Shown here piece by piece: positions 37,600 through 49,842 of a stretch of DNA of 64,000 nucleotides. The notes under the pieces were generated by a model that was given only the letters and a program-made list of their open reading frames with translations, was not told the DNA's origin and searched no databases. Made by a program: the position numbers and the translations under genes. The stretch is from Lithospermum erythrorhizon (lineage: Eukaryota; Streptophyta; Magnoliopsida; Boraginales; Boraginaceae), in contig JADFUC010000954.1 of NCBI GenBank assembly GCA_019722365.1, forward strand, positions 2,728,001 through 2,792,000. Direction: 5' to 3'. How positions within the stretch are numbered: the first letter of the stretch is position 1; each line of letters begins with the position of its first letter.

Positions 37600-38400
37600 G
37601 CATCAAGTAAAGACTACGAAAGTGTCATTAACCAATTGATCTCTCTGATCAGCATTCATATCAGGATACTTGTACTCAATCATATCATGGTACTCCCTGC
37701 ATGAATAAAATTAATTAGTATATAAAATGAATCAATAAAATTAAAGTAACTAATAATAGTGCACACTCACAGTAGTATTTATGTCACTTCCTCGGGTATC
37801 GCATTAAAATGTACATGCGGTGGCTTTGCCACTCCTCATCACCATCCAATATTTCATTTAACATGACTATAGATCGACCTGGATGGAAATACAATGACAA
37901 TCGTCCATCGGTTACATTTTCTCCTCCACCATCGTCGTATCTACTGGGTTGTCTCGATTTTGTCTCAACAGTTTCATCGAAATACATTGAAACAAAGGAT
38001 GACACCTCTTGAATTAAATATTCCTCGCATATTGATCCTTCGACATGATATTTTTGACGAACCATATGTTTTGTTCTTCCAACCAGACTGTTATTATTAG
38101 AAGTTCATTTCAAATGTTAGAATAAAATAATACAATTACAGCCAATATGTAATAAGTAGATTTATTAATACTCACAACTCAAACTGATGTAAGTATCCAA
38201 TCGGTATCGACAGACCACCCATCAAGGCCTCGCGATGGCAAGTTTAACGGGCAAGTTGTTCCATAAGACCAACATCGACGCGGAAAATCTTTTTCTAACT
38301 CAAATGGATATATCCATCGTGTGTCTTTAATTTGGCCAACCAACCACATACATCTTATCAGTTATTTTTGTGTAAGTATAAGTAAGCCGAGTTGAAGAAA
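37600..38400 (-). pseudogene. CACTA (En/Spm) TNP2-like transposase remnant
   Basis: Minus strand, C-terminal half of a TNP2-type protein. In order: a piece ending EALMGGLSIPIGYLHQFE with frame changes (about 38170-38280), then KHMVRQKYHVEGSICEEYLI, SRQPSRYDDGGG and LSLYFHPGRSIVM in one open frame (37784-38098). This matches the DUF4218 region of plant CACTA transposases (KxxVRxxAxxEGSIxExY, NDDGG, PGR). A further exon-like piece, EYHDMIEYKYPDMNADQRDQ, follows an intron-like gap (about 37630-37697). The N-terminal transposase domain is missing and several frames are broken, so it cannot act. It is flanked by subterminal repeats at 36.6-37.0 kb. Confidence 0.7.
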
Positions 38401-38499
38401 AATTTGAGCTGGCAAAATAGGGAAGTCCGGAGGAGGTCGGGACTAAGAATAAGAATGCATAATCAAAAATAAGAATGCATAATCAAAACTTATTTTCAG

Positions 38500-38923
38500 A
38501 ATAAGAATGCATAATCAAAATGACAAATTTTTTTAATGCATATATCAAAATCACAAATGTAAACCTTAATTTACAAAATAAGAAATGAAAATATACATTC
38601 ATAATTAAAATGTCAACAATTCTCAAAACTAAACTCAACTTAGTACAAAATCTAAATTTCATAATCATAACATACATATTCAAATGAAAATAAGAAATGC
38701 ATAATATCAACTTAGAACAAACTCTTCACTTTCGAATAAGAATACATAATCAAAATCACAAAATTGGTGAATGGCTATCAAAATCACAAAAGTAACTTCT
38801 AATTTACGTATCAAGACATGAAAATATAAATTCATAATTAAATGTCAATAATTCCCTCATAATTAAAGTCAACCTAATACAAAATCTAAATTTTAACTTA
38901 AATGAAAACATAAATTCATAATT
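38500..38923. repeat. Tandem duplication of a ~235-bp AT-rich unit
   Basis: GAATAAGAATGCATAATCAA with downstream AAAATCACAAA, TTCATAATTAAAATGTCAA and TACAAAATCTAAATTT at 38500-38703 recurs at 38734-38923 in the same order. A partial third copy lies at 38450-38500. Confidence 0.65.
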
Positions 38924-38929
38924 AAAATG

Positions 38930-40560
38930 TACATTTTTTTTGTTCACACCAATCAATTTTGATTGTATAAGTTTTTTTTGCTTCTTTTCCCATTTTTTTA
39001 GCCGCGTAAGTCAAGGGAGTGAGGAGACGCTGCCGCCGATTAGAGCGGGAGGCGTGTGGCTCATGCGGAAAATGGAGGTGGATCGATTAGAGCGGACGCG
39101 TGACGGCGGCGAGAAAATCGAGGTGAGGAATTTGAGTTGAGAAAGGAGAAATCATGAAGCCAATACGAAAGTGACGTAGAGCTGAAATTAAAATTGCAAT
39201 TTAATCTCAAGTCCAGTAAATTTGTACTGGGACCTGCACAGTTCAATCTGTGAAGAATTATGCACAGTACCATAGCACATCTCAATTATTAGGTAGAAAG
39301 ATGAATCAAACTCAAACGCGTCAATAATACCCGATTCCATTAAGTGTTATCTTATTGAGTTATCTTAATAATTGCAGATAAAACAAATGATATATTGTAT
39401 TATTATTCATTGAGTTATTCTGATAATAATTCTCCAAGATAAACAAATGACATGGCTTGCAGTTGATGAGTACAACACACTCGAATTGAAGAAGATTATG
39501 ATAGTGTTATCTGCATCTATAATATTGTATCCTTCACAAATAATAAGTGGTATATAGTATAATTTATTACTATTCGAAGAACTATATTAGTCAAGTAATC
39601 TGTTACATCTCGCATTTGTAACTCTTTGTCATCATTGAAAATAATATCATCACTTGATGAGAAAACACCGTTTTATTTTATCGTCATCATCATTTACATG
39701 ACAACCATTTGAATGCCGTACTAAGCTGAGGGGCAATGAGTAGATAGATACCGTAACCATAAAGGGATATTTTGTCAGCAAAATGTCATGCATCAATGCA
39801 TCATCATCCATTCATACATCCGACCAAGTTACGTCTCTATTAACCCTTATAGATGGAGTATTATAATGTTTAATACGAAATTGTTTAGTTAGTGGGGTGA
39901 TGCACATTTCCAAAATAAAACAAACCAATAATATGGAAACGAAACATATCCTCAAATGAAATAATACTCCGTAACTATTACTCTATTAGGTAGTCAGAAT
40001 TATGAAGCAAGAAACTGGCCCGGATGCTTATACATAAACTCCATCTCAAAAAATTGAGCAATTTGATTTGATAAAATGAACAACCTTTGTTATCTTAATT
40101 ATATATAACTGAAATATTGATTTAAATTAAAATTATCATATTAGTTATAAATTATATTTTTACCAGGCTTCATAAAGATTATTCAATTTTAAATTTTACG
40201 TTGACTTTATAAATTTTAAACTAATTTATTTTTATATAAGTTATATAATTTGATAAAAATATATAAAATTTTAAAATTTTAATATACTTATTATTAATAT
40301 GATAATTTTGATTATCGAAATCAATGATAAAAATATGATAATCTTTCTTGGAAAGAAAAAGAGTATATGAACTTCCAAAACCAAACATTGAAGGACACTT
40401 AATTAATATATAGATAGCATATGATTACAGTTGTTACCACATAAGAAATCATGGCAACATCACTAGGACCAACTATTAGTTGGTAACATTACGAAGATAC
40501 CATAGGTCTATATTCACTATTCATGTCGAAAATGTTAAATTATTCAGATTTATTTGAGAA
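38930..40560. other. Intergenic DNA
   Basis: A short GC-rich patch (39001-39130) may be the 5' leader of the CACTA unit. The rest is AT-rich and unassigned. Confidence 0.35.
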
Positions 40561-41364
40561 GGAACGGATAGCCAAGCGTGGTCTAGTACTTTAGGTTCCG
40601 AGTGATGTGGCTAAGGGCTGCCCACGCGAACTGATCATTGCCCACAAGCACTTGACATTGGGCTTCAAATAAGGTCGAAGAGAATTATTGAGGCTCATTC
40701 CATCCCACCGCCTACTACTTTAGTGTGCCGGCCGGACCCGAATCTACCCACCGACTGCTCAAATTACACTATTACAAATAAAAAATAAACCACTAATATC
40801 CATGTAAATAAATATTCTAAATCGAAATTCAACAAATTCACAAAACAAATTTCAAACACCAGAACCAAAGTTTGAGCATCCACGTCAACCCAATCTTTCA
40901 ATGCAACAGAACGGTAGCATTTATTTATGCTAATTCCTTTGAAATTCTTGATCACATAATTTGTCCTCCAAGATGGAACTACACCAATTCTAACATATAG
41001 AATTCCTTACAATTGGAAGTGAAAAGCAACTGCATCATATATACATGAAAGAAATGAACCAAATTACGATATCATCAAGTATTTAATGAAAGCAGTGATG
41101 GGTTCTTTATTTATAGAGAAAATATAGTTGTAAATCGACATCCGGTTAGTCCAAACCTGACACAAGAACTATATTACTTCAAAGGGTCAATGTCAAATAA
41201 AGCGCTAGTTACCGACGTCCTACACGAAGCAGACGTCCGGTTATTAAGCTCGACAACTGGTTACACCTGGGCGGACGCCTCATAATAAGACAGGTGAATC
41301 CAACTTAAAAGCTATGTACCGTACATCCGGGTTAATTAAGCGACTACCACGTTAACGAACCACT
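40561..41364. other. Unassigned DNA, partly GC-richer
   Basis: 40561-40760 and 41120-41360 are GC-richer than the surroundings and look transposon-derived. I could not define ends or coding for either. Confidence 0.3.
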
Positions 41365-41570
41365 AATGAACGTGGCAAGGAACGCGATTCGAACCGCCCA
41401 ACCAACCACTAATGAACTTTTTGCTAAAAATTCAACACCACCCCACCTCATTAAGAAGTTTACTAACGGCCGGTAATCCCTTGGGTCTAATGAATGTAAT
41501 GGAACCCGAACGACTAACGAGTTGACTAATTTAACGCCCACCGAACTCCGCCCCACTCGCCACGCTCATT
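41365..41570. mobile_element. Possible short hAT-like element
   Basis: Left AATGAACGTGGCAAGGAACG; right end read inward AATGAGCGTGGCGAGTGGGG. The inner GTGGGCG and ATTAGT motifs resemble the hAT element at 6062-7234. No clear 8-bp target duplication. Confidence 0.4.
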
Positions 41571-42289
41571 CCGAATATTATATTATTTTCTCTATTTATA
41601 TTTGAATAATTATTAAAAATGACATGTCACCAATTATCTAAGTTTTGGCCCAACCTTTAACAACCTCAAATTCATTAAAATTTTAACTTATTCCTTATAG
41701 TGATAGTTAGTTGGCAGCAGCGCGAGAAACCATTCTAAAGTTTTGTGCCTAAAGCTAAAAGAAATTCCTAACTTTGTGCCTTTTGGTGGTCTTTGTGATT
41801 TTTCTATTCCACATTTGAATCCCTTATATTGTCATATTCGCGGGTGAGGTCTTAGTCGTTGCATTTGGCCGCAGCTTTCTGGCCGTGGGCTGGCCACTTA
41901 TGTTTCGATTGGGGCCGCTATTGTGATAGGAATCAAACAAGTAGGAAGGTGAGCCAAACGACAACAATCGATATTGATTCTCAACACTACCCATACGAAG
42001 TGTGTTCAAACTATTGGTTTTTTTAGAAAAATGTGTAATTATATATTAATTGGCTAAAAACCTTATGATTTTAATGTGGAAAACATTCTCGTTTCTTTTT
42101 TTTTAATGGGAGACCGGTAGCCGCTACTCTTTTAGTGCCAGAATGGTATATTTGGCTTTCCATTTAACAACAAGTAAACCACGTACCAGTAAACCATACT
42201 AGATAAGTCTCTCAGAAGCATGTGCTCGACCAAGAAAGTATTAGTAGGCACGCATTCTTATTTCTTGACTTCATCCTAGCGATGTTATC

Positions 42290-42715
42290 TAAGATTTCGC
42301 CTGCACTGACAAATTCAAACCGGATCGACCGGAATCAAGCTGTCCATCCAGGACCGAACCGAAACTCATTTCGGTCCAAAAATTCGACCTGAATCGACAG
42401 AATCTGTAAAATCGGTCAAGCATCGTTTATCCAGTAATCGTCCGCCTGATAAGATCCGTATCCAAAAACCGAACCCGGTATCCTAAATCAAACTAATTAA
42501 AATTGAAACATATTTACAAAATCAAAAACAAATAAAACATATTTACATGAATTAAACTAATTAAAAAATTGAATATCCTAAATTCCTAATTAAAAATTAA
42601 AACATATTTACTGTATCCTTTCGGATCGATAATGTAACTTGGACCGAACTGGATTAATTTCGCTGAATTTTCGGATCGAGTCGATCGACTCGATTTCCGG
42701 TTCACCCTACCCACC
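42290..42715. mobile_element. Possible hAT-type MITE, rich in CGGATCGA/ACCGAAC
   Basis: The outer parts are packed with ACCGGATCGACCGGA, GGACCGAACC and the inverted GGATCGAGTCGATCGACTCG, around an AT-rich centre. This matches the style of plant hAT MITEs built on GGTTCGGTT. Exact ends were not found. Confidence 0.4.
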
Positions 42716-43625
42716 AACACTACTTCATCCTTCCAGGTAAATTTATGGATAAATCATGTTCATAACCGTCAAACGTATGTAAATGGTAAACACGGTATCT
42801 AAATAAAGTACCTTAATATTTTTTCCGAAATCTCCCCTCTAAAATGGATTAAACGCTGACGGCCCTTCGAAATTTCTACCTCGAGTATCACTGAACGGAG
42901 GAGTTAATTACGTAATTTGACAAAGCTTTTCCTTTTTAACCACTTCTTCAATAGCGCCGCTCTTCCTCCTTACGAATTTTAACCCATATCAGATTAAGCA
43001 GTGGTAAGACCGATACTTAGTACCTAGTTACTAGTTGAGCTATGTTTCGAGATCGATTAAATACGGTACTGTGTTTAGCATTACTCATCAAATAGATTAA
43101 AGTAAAACAAAAAAAATTAATATCCAAAATATATTGGTAGTAAATTGATCATCCACGATCGAATGAGATGGGAGTAGTCGATATCCCACTATACTATAAT
43201 ATTTTCGTTTCTTTCAAAATGGATGGTCTAGACATTTTTCTGGTTAGTTTCCATTGGGAATCAAATAGGTATAGTATGATTCCACCACCCCCAATTGGTT
43301 GGGATTCTTTTGTTATTCATTTAAATGAGAATATAATTATTATGTGTTTCCTGATTCATGTGGTGTCAAGTGTGTTCGATTTAGCTTGATTATTAATTTT
43401 ATTCGGATACATGAAAGCTTGAAATCTCAGCCAAGAGTATTATCACAACTTGAAAATTGTTTGTGACACGAAAATTTAGTCTGGCTATGATACTTGGCGG
43501 TAATAAAGGAGAATAAAATATCCTTGTAGATGACGAATACAACGAAATCATAAGACCGTTTTCATTAATGTTTTATCAAAAAATTAATAGCTAAGTTTGA
43601 ACCCTTTCTCTTTACAAATTACTTT

Positions 43626-43735
43626 ATAGAGAATATTTGCCCAGCGGGTTAGAAGTCTTTCGCAGACTAAAAAGGTCATGAGTTCGATTTCAATCATGTA
43701 AGGGGATATGAAATTTAAAAAAATTATGTTACTTC
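43626..43735 (+). mobile_element. Probable SINE
   Basis: GCCCAGCGGGTTAGAAG (box A-like) and GGTCATGAGTTCGATTTC (box B), 35 bases apart, followed by an A-rich stretch. The box-B region resembles the SINE at 21807. No target duplication established. Confidence 0.5.
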
Positions 43736-43854
43736 CTAAGGTGTAGTTGTGATGATTTACTTTTGGAAAGAAATCCGGCATTCTAAGAAGAGATTACTCT
43801 CTTTTAACAGGAGGAGAGCCGGTGTCCTCCACATTGAGATGTTCCGAGGAAGGA

Positions 43855-44356
43855 CATTAGTACAAATTTAGGTTTAGATAGCACTTGTTTTAAGCTTATA
43901 TATCACCTTTTAAGCTAGATCTAATCCACCATCATGATAGTTAAGATAGCACTTAGGAAGTGCTATACAAGCTCAACACTACTATAGCGTTGATCTTATA
44001 TAATGCTTTTTTGTGCTATCTTAATTGTGTTATTAAATTTATATCAATTTGGATATGTTTACTTAAGCACTATTGAAGTTTTTATCTAAGATAGCGCCTA
44101 TAAAACACTATCCAAACTCTATTTTTATATTTTGGGATTATCTTATTATCTTCTAAGGCTTGTAATATATAAGCACTATTGTAGCTCAATTTAAGACTAT
44201 ACTTGTGAAATGTTCCTATCTTAATTATATTTTCACAAAAAAAAATTAACTTATTTTATTCAAAATTGTTATGCGCTATCTAAGGACATCACTTAGATAG
44301 CGTATAGAAAAAATACTTTGTAAGTTGTGTTAACTAAGCTAAAATTTGTAGTAGTG
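43855..44356. mobile_element. CACTA-type MITE with subterminal repeats
   Basis: The right end read inward is CACTACTACAAATTTTAGCT; the left end CATTAGTACAAATTTAGGTT is a degraded match. Between them AGATAGCAC/AGATAGCGC and their complements recur about ten times. 502 bp, no coding. Flanking triplets are GGA and CGA. Its subterminal motif differs from the AACGTCAC family at 32-37 kb. Confidence 0.6.
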
Positions 44357-44674
44357 CGACTTTCCATAATGACCTCAAGATCAACACAGGTGCTAGGTCA
44401 ACCGTTAGATTATTCGATTATCTTCCTTATCAATATTTAAAAATTGACTTATTGAACATATGTAATGTAAATTATTGATACAACTCAAAATTATGATTGT
44501 ACTAAATTTCGTTGATGTAGAATCTTTCAGGGAGTAATAATTATTATACACCTACTATGTACATAAAATGGTATAAATATAATTACATAAAATCATACTA
44601 TAACTGCCCGGAATCTCATGGAATCTATCAAAATCGAATCTGATCACTATAATAGCGTATAGAGTAAATTACTT

Positions 44675-44928
44675 ATTCCCTCAAATTCGTTCTAATTGTC
44701 ATTTTTTGATTTCTAAATCGTTGTTTTTACCATAAATCGATATTTGTTCCCCCTTTGATCTATTAAATACATAATTGATATTATTATATTTGTTTCAAAT
44801 ATTTTTATAATTTTATAATTTTATATTTTTAATTAAATATTATTAATTATCAAAAGTTCGTCTCGAAAAATGAAAACATCTATTAAAATATATTAAAATA
44901 AATGAATTGACAATTAGTTGAGCAACCA
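44675..44928. mobile_element. MITE-like element next to the MCU promoter
   Basis: TTCCCTCAAATTCGTTCTAA then TTGTCA at the left is mirrored by TTGACAATTAGTTGAGCAAC at the right. The interior is AT-rich. It ends about 20 bases before the MCU TATA box. Confidence 0.45.
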
Positions 44929-44946
44929 AGCTCCTCACTTCTTGGA

Positions 44947-45022
44947 CACTATATAATCCCCTTTCATCTTTCACCATCTCTTCAACATCAAATCTTTCTC
45001 ACTTCCATCTTCTTACTCCAAA
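44947..45022 (+). promoter_or_regulatory. TATA box and CT-rich leader of the MCU gene
   Basis: TATATAA at 44950-44956 is followed by a pyrimidine-rich stretch that runs to the ATG at 45023. The spacing would put transcription start near 44980 and give a 5' UTR of about 40 nt. This is the usual layout of a plant core promoter with a Y patch. A MITE-like element ends about 20 bases upstream. Confidence 0.6.
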
Positions 45023-47330
45023 ATGGCAATTCGTAAAACATCATTAGCGAAGCATTTATTCAACACTAGAAAACACCCCTCCTCTCCCTCACACCATATA
45101 ACTCAAGAACACCATCCTTTCCCTCTAAATACAACATCGAAAGCAAGCTTCTTGAGGGAGTTCATAACCTCCCCGGATTTTTCCCGGCCAGGAATATTCC
45201 GACGCTTCTTTCAGTTCAGAGGTATCAACCAATCCGCCTCCCGCCTTCCGGAATATCTCTACATTCCGGTAGGAGATAAACTTCGTGAGACACTCAAGTC
45301 ATTGAGCCCCAACAATTCAGGTAATCAGTGGTGGAACTAATGAACTACTTTTTGAAAAAACAAAATTTACTATTGAAAAACAAAATTTTACTATTCATTT
45401 TTCAGAAAAGAAAATTTTACTTCCTCACTATTATATAAAAATACTATTTCGTTACCATTATATAAAAATCATATTTCCGTCACTACAGGTGGTGAGTATT
45501 TCAGGCCAGATTTGTTAGCTCCTCGGGCGACCACTCCGGCCACCCCGACACACGAAAGGGAGGTGTTCGGAGGCAGTGTAACGTCGGAGGATGTGAAGAA
45601 GATAATGAGGACATGGCAAATGGAGAAGTGAAAGAGAGGCTGAGAGAGATTCCTATGAATTCAATATCATATGAAGAGTACATGATAATATGTAATGAAG
45701 CGAGTGATGATCACGCTCTAGGTGGAGAGATTGCTAAAATGCTTGATCAATCTGGAAATGTCATCGTCCTCGGCAACGTCGTTTTCCTTCGCCCCGATCA
45801 GGTAAAGAATAATTTAATTTGTCACATCCCAAAAAAGATTGTTCGGTTGAATTTTGACTATTAAAATTAATAAATATTACCCCATTCGCTCCATCTGCTT
45901 CAGAATATACTCATTTATAATTTCAACATACATTATCATTTTTAATTTACTTTTTCACAATAATTAAATATCAAGTATAATTTCACGCATATTTTTATAA
46001 TTTCATTTTTTTTAACATTCTAATATAGTTTTTTACAATCTCAATGTAGCTTTTCACAATCCTTAATAAATTAATTTTCATCTAAACAATCATCTATTAC
46101 GAAATCTGGAGTATTCATACAATAAATAATTTTTATTTAATGATGCCATGCATCTGTCATGATGTTGTAAGAGAATCATATTGTCAACCAGCACCGATAT
46201 CTTGTATTTAAGACACTACCACATCTTTCCAAAATGTAATTATGAATTTTTGTTTTTATCTCCTTAAATATAAAACTACTATCACGTCTTTCCAAAATTT
46301 AATTTTGAATCTTGTTTTTATGCCCTTAAATATTTCACGATTATTGAAAATAATAATAAAATATATTTAATAAATATTTTCACATTAAAGTTCAGATGCT
46401 AAGTTTACATAGTTAAAGTTCAGATGCTAAGTTTACATAAAATATTTTCCTTAATTATCACATTAACCTGTGCACAAGTTAAAAAAACCGAATATTTAAT
46501 TACATTATAGGTAGAAGAATGGAAGTTATATTTAATGAAAATGTTTTAAAATTTAATTTAAAAATTTAAATCTACTAATTAAATGGAAAACTAGTGGAAT
46601 ATATTATTACCGAGTAAAAGGGTAAAATTGATTCTTCTCGACTTCGACAGATATTAGTTATTACTTAATAATACAATATCTCGTGAACTAATAGAGTACT
46701 TTAATGAAATATATATAAATATATATATATATATATAATTATTCGTCATACTTATTCAGTTGAGATGTTTCTCTTTGAAAAAAATAAAAACTATGAACTA
46801 TAACATTTAAGTTATATTCTGTTCACAAAACTACCATTTATTTTTCATTGTCTTATTTAGTATGATTTTTACAGGTGGCAAAATCAGTTGAAAACCTAAT
46901 AAATCAAGCAATAGGCACGCCAAATGATCCAAGAAGGAAAGAACTTGAAGAAATGGAAATTAAAAAAGCCATGATTGACCAAAAGGCAGAGTCAATGGTC
47001 AAAGCAGAACTCTATTTTGGGCTGGGCTTTTTAGCCCTCCAAACATTGGGCTTCATGAGGCTCACTTTTTGGGAGCTTAGTTGGGATGTAATGGAGCCCA
47101 TTTGTTTCTTCACAGCCTCCATTCATTTTGGGCTTGCCTATATATTCTTCTTAAGGACATCAAAAGAGCCTTCTTTTGAAGGGTACTTTGAGAGGCGTTT
47201 TAAGGTGAAGCAAAGAAAGCTTATGGAGAAGTACAATTTTGATACGGAGAAGTATAATCAACTTTGTAGAGCCTTTTATTCTATGGGGTATGACCCAAAA
47301 GGCCCAACTTTGAAGGCTGTAAGTTTATAG
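45023..47330 (+). CDS. MCU: Mitochondrial calcium uniporter (MCU) family protein, one frameshift in exon 2
   Basis: Pore subunit of the inner-membrane Ca2+ uniporter. Three exons: 45023-45320, 45489-45801 and 46875-47330, all with GT/AG introns, giving about 355 residues with the frame repaired, normal for plant MCUs. The N-terminus ([13 protein letters not shown], rich in K, R and S, few acids) fits a mitochondrial presequence. The middle domain contains RLREIP and [17 protein letters not shown]. Exon 3 has a coiled-coil-like stretch, a first membrane helix (about residues 247-270), the selectivity-filter motif WDVMEP (about 274-279), a second helix (about 278-297) and a basic C-terminal tail. 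After MEK, the codon at 45629-45631 reads TGA because one G is missing relative to the family; the next frame continues at once with VKERLREIP. Everything else is open. Either a sequencing deletion or a young pseudogene; I favour a real gene. Which plant MCU paralogue is not resolved. Confidence 0.9.
45802..46874 (+). other. MCU intron 2
   Basis: 1073 bases, gtaaag to ttacag. It holds a small direct repeat (AAAGTTCAGATGCTAAGTTT twice, 46387-46436) and an AT microsatellite at 46709-46737. No nested gene seen. Confidence 0.7.
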
Positions 47331-47385
47331 TGTTTGGGCCTTGGGTAGTTTTGCATGGAAATGTTCAAAGTAGGCTTTTGTAGAA

Positions 47386-47391
47386 AATAAA
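47386..47391 (+). terminator. AATAAA polyadenylation signal of MCU
   Basis: Canonical AATAAA 56 bases after the MCU stop codon, in an AT-rich stretch. It is the only perfect hexamer close behind the stop. Confidence 0.5.
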
Positions 47392-47439
47392 GAATTAGAC
47401 TTGTACTTGTTTTTGTTATACAAAGCTAATACACGAATC

Positions 47440-47530
47440 TCTAACTTGAGATAATCGAATGTTCTATCGGTTGAACTACCACCCCTTCATTCTTAAAGTC
47501 AAGCGTTTGAATTTCATTATAAGAGAAAAA
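47440..47530 (-). mobile_element. Possible SINE, minus orientation
   Basis: On the minus strand GGTGGTAGTTCAACCGATAG is followed by AAGTTAGAGATTCGTG, spaced like tRNA boxes A and B. It lies just beyond the MCU polyadenylation signal. No tail or target duplication was confirmed. Confidence 0.35.
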
Positions 47531-49689
47531 TGTTGGAAATTATTGTAATCTTAACTAAAAAAACTGTAACTTGCAATGAGCTAAAAAGTTCTAAAAAAAT
47601 ACTTTACTTTTTTCTTAAGTTACATACACTATTTTAAGGTTGTAGAGAGTGGAGACTTTATCAAAGGATCTAAAGTTTATAAGTTTAACAAAAGTGATGA
47701 CGAAATATATAATTGATTGGAAATGACGTATTCATATAGTAGATCTCAGTTGAGGTATAAGACTTGGTTTGATATATGTGGGGGCGAGAAATCTTTTGTT
47801 CATTAGGATTGAAAATTAAGGTTTGGTTTAGCTCAATATGCAACAAATGGAAGTTTGGAGCAGAACTTTTTTAAATTAACCGTTGACGAGTTTTTCAATT
47901 TCGGATAGGCTCGTTAACTATCCTGATATGGAGGGAATATAATTATTATACTTGTGGGGCTATTGCAGAATTGGTGCCCTCTAGAACAGGTAATGAGATA
48001 TTTTGGAATGGAGTTGCCCTTGGTGCTGTCTGAAATCATTGGCTTAATGATAATATTCGTAGGTATGATCCACTACATGTATCAATCTTGAAGTGGCTAA
48101 GTGGGACCTAAGCATTCTATTAGTAAGAATTTATTTAGTATGATGATACTAAATTGATCTCAGTCCTTGATTTCATTAGTGATTAAAGAAAATAAATTTA
48201 ATGGTTCAAATTCTCAGGGGTATTTGTGTAATGGTTCAAATATCTGGACACATTTTCCATTAATTACCACATTCTTTTCTCTTTTTTCAGAACGACTCAA
48301 TCTTTTAAATTTTTATTATTTCATACTTACCCTTAATGTATTATAAAAATCAATCAATCCATTGATTGAAAATTTCATAAATTAGATCCAACGACATGGT
48401 TATATGGCTTCAAGCAGTTGAAGGTATTATTCCTCTTATTATTTTTATTTTTATTTATTCACATAATTATTAAATCGAAATTCATTGGTTTCAGGTTCTT
48501 ACTATGATTTATATATTTCATTATATTTTCAAGTTTATTTTGTTAATTTGAGTTAAATTACTTACTTTTTTGTTGTTTTTGTATAATTTTAATTTATTGC
48601 TAGGTTTTGATTTCTAGTTTCAATTGTTTCAATTTTTTGAATATATATAATGAAATAGATTGAATGGATTGGAGTAACAAAATATACAGTTTTGGTTTGA
48701 ATTAAAGTTGTTTGTGTCAATTGAGGCTATGAATTTTGCTAATTTTGATTATTAGATATTGAACTAGACAATCTATTCGATGAATTTTTTTTCTTTTAAA
48801 CTTGCTTCCACTAGATCTGAATATTATTTTTCATTATATTGAATTGTTGATTTTGTATATTTTGTTTCGAATTTTGTGGCCTTTGTAAGAGTTGTAAGAA
48901 TTTTGCATTTTCTGACTTTGTTTTGTATGTTCTATTATATATCATATTCTTTTTTTTAAGTATGTTAACTTGATTCACCTTCAACTGCTTGTCATTACTT
49001 ATAGACAATATAATTTGTATTCAAATTAAAATTATATAATTGAATTAAGCGTTCAAAGATTGTTAATTTTGGCGGTTTAAAATCAAAAATTGGACAATTT
49101 TTTTGGGATGAAGCAATTATTTTATGATCATTTTAATTTTCTCATTTTTAGATTATACACAATTTTATTCAGTTTTCAATATGTAGTATAGGTTATTGGA
49201 AAAAGATTCAATTTTTATTGAATACCTATATTTTATTTTGTTGAATTTAATTCAAAATTGAATTTTTTGTTTAGATTGAAGAAAACGAGGCTATATAACG
49301 GATGGCCTGAGATTCCAAAGATTCAAAAGCTTTCAGTGATTGGGGTTTATACATTACTTATCATCCCAAAAAGAAATTAATTAGATCTTAAGTCAGAATT
49401 AGCCACACATGCTAAGCTATATGATTAATGGATAAAATTACTACTTTACTTCAAGAATATTTACTAAATAATTCCTTAGCACTACAAGTCGGGTTCGTTA
49501 TGGGTCTCCGTTGAGTCTCTGGGCTTCCAGTACAAAATAATTATGTAGTACACAATACCTATCATACTAAGGGGCAATAAGCCATAAAATCATATACTTG
49601 TGGTATAATTTTAAAAATAATAGTCATGGTATATTGTGACTATAAACTAAAACCATATATGTTATATATTGTGGCATAAAGTCTACATC
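47531..49689. other. AT-rich intergenic DNA
   Basis: No gene recognised. A short ATG frame at about 48397 (MVIWLQAVEG) runs into a gt but has no supporting next exon. Confidence 0.4.
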
Positions 49690-49842
49690 AACAAATAAAT
49701 AAATTACAATTGCAAAAACATTTCAAATAAATCACAAAGTCATATAATGATGACATAATTATAACATAAAACCACAAAACATCAATAAACTGAATTACAA
49801 CTGCAAAAACATTACAAATAAGCCACAAAGTCATATAATTGT
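49690..49842. repeat. Two-copy ~91-bp direct repeat
   Basis: AAATTACAATTGCAAAAACA ... CACAAAGTCATATAAT recurs 91 bases later as GAATTACAACTGCAAAAACA ... CACAAAGTCATATAAT. Confidence 0.65.

Noticed and set aside
40561..40640. tRNA-like stretch GGATAGCCAAGCGTGGTCTAG
   Set aside because: The D-arm-like part is suggestive, but no anticodon arm or T arm follows at the right spacing.
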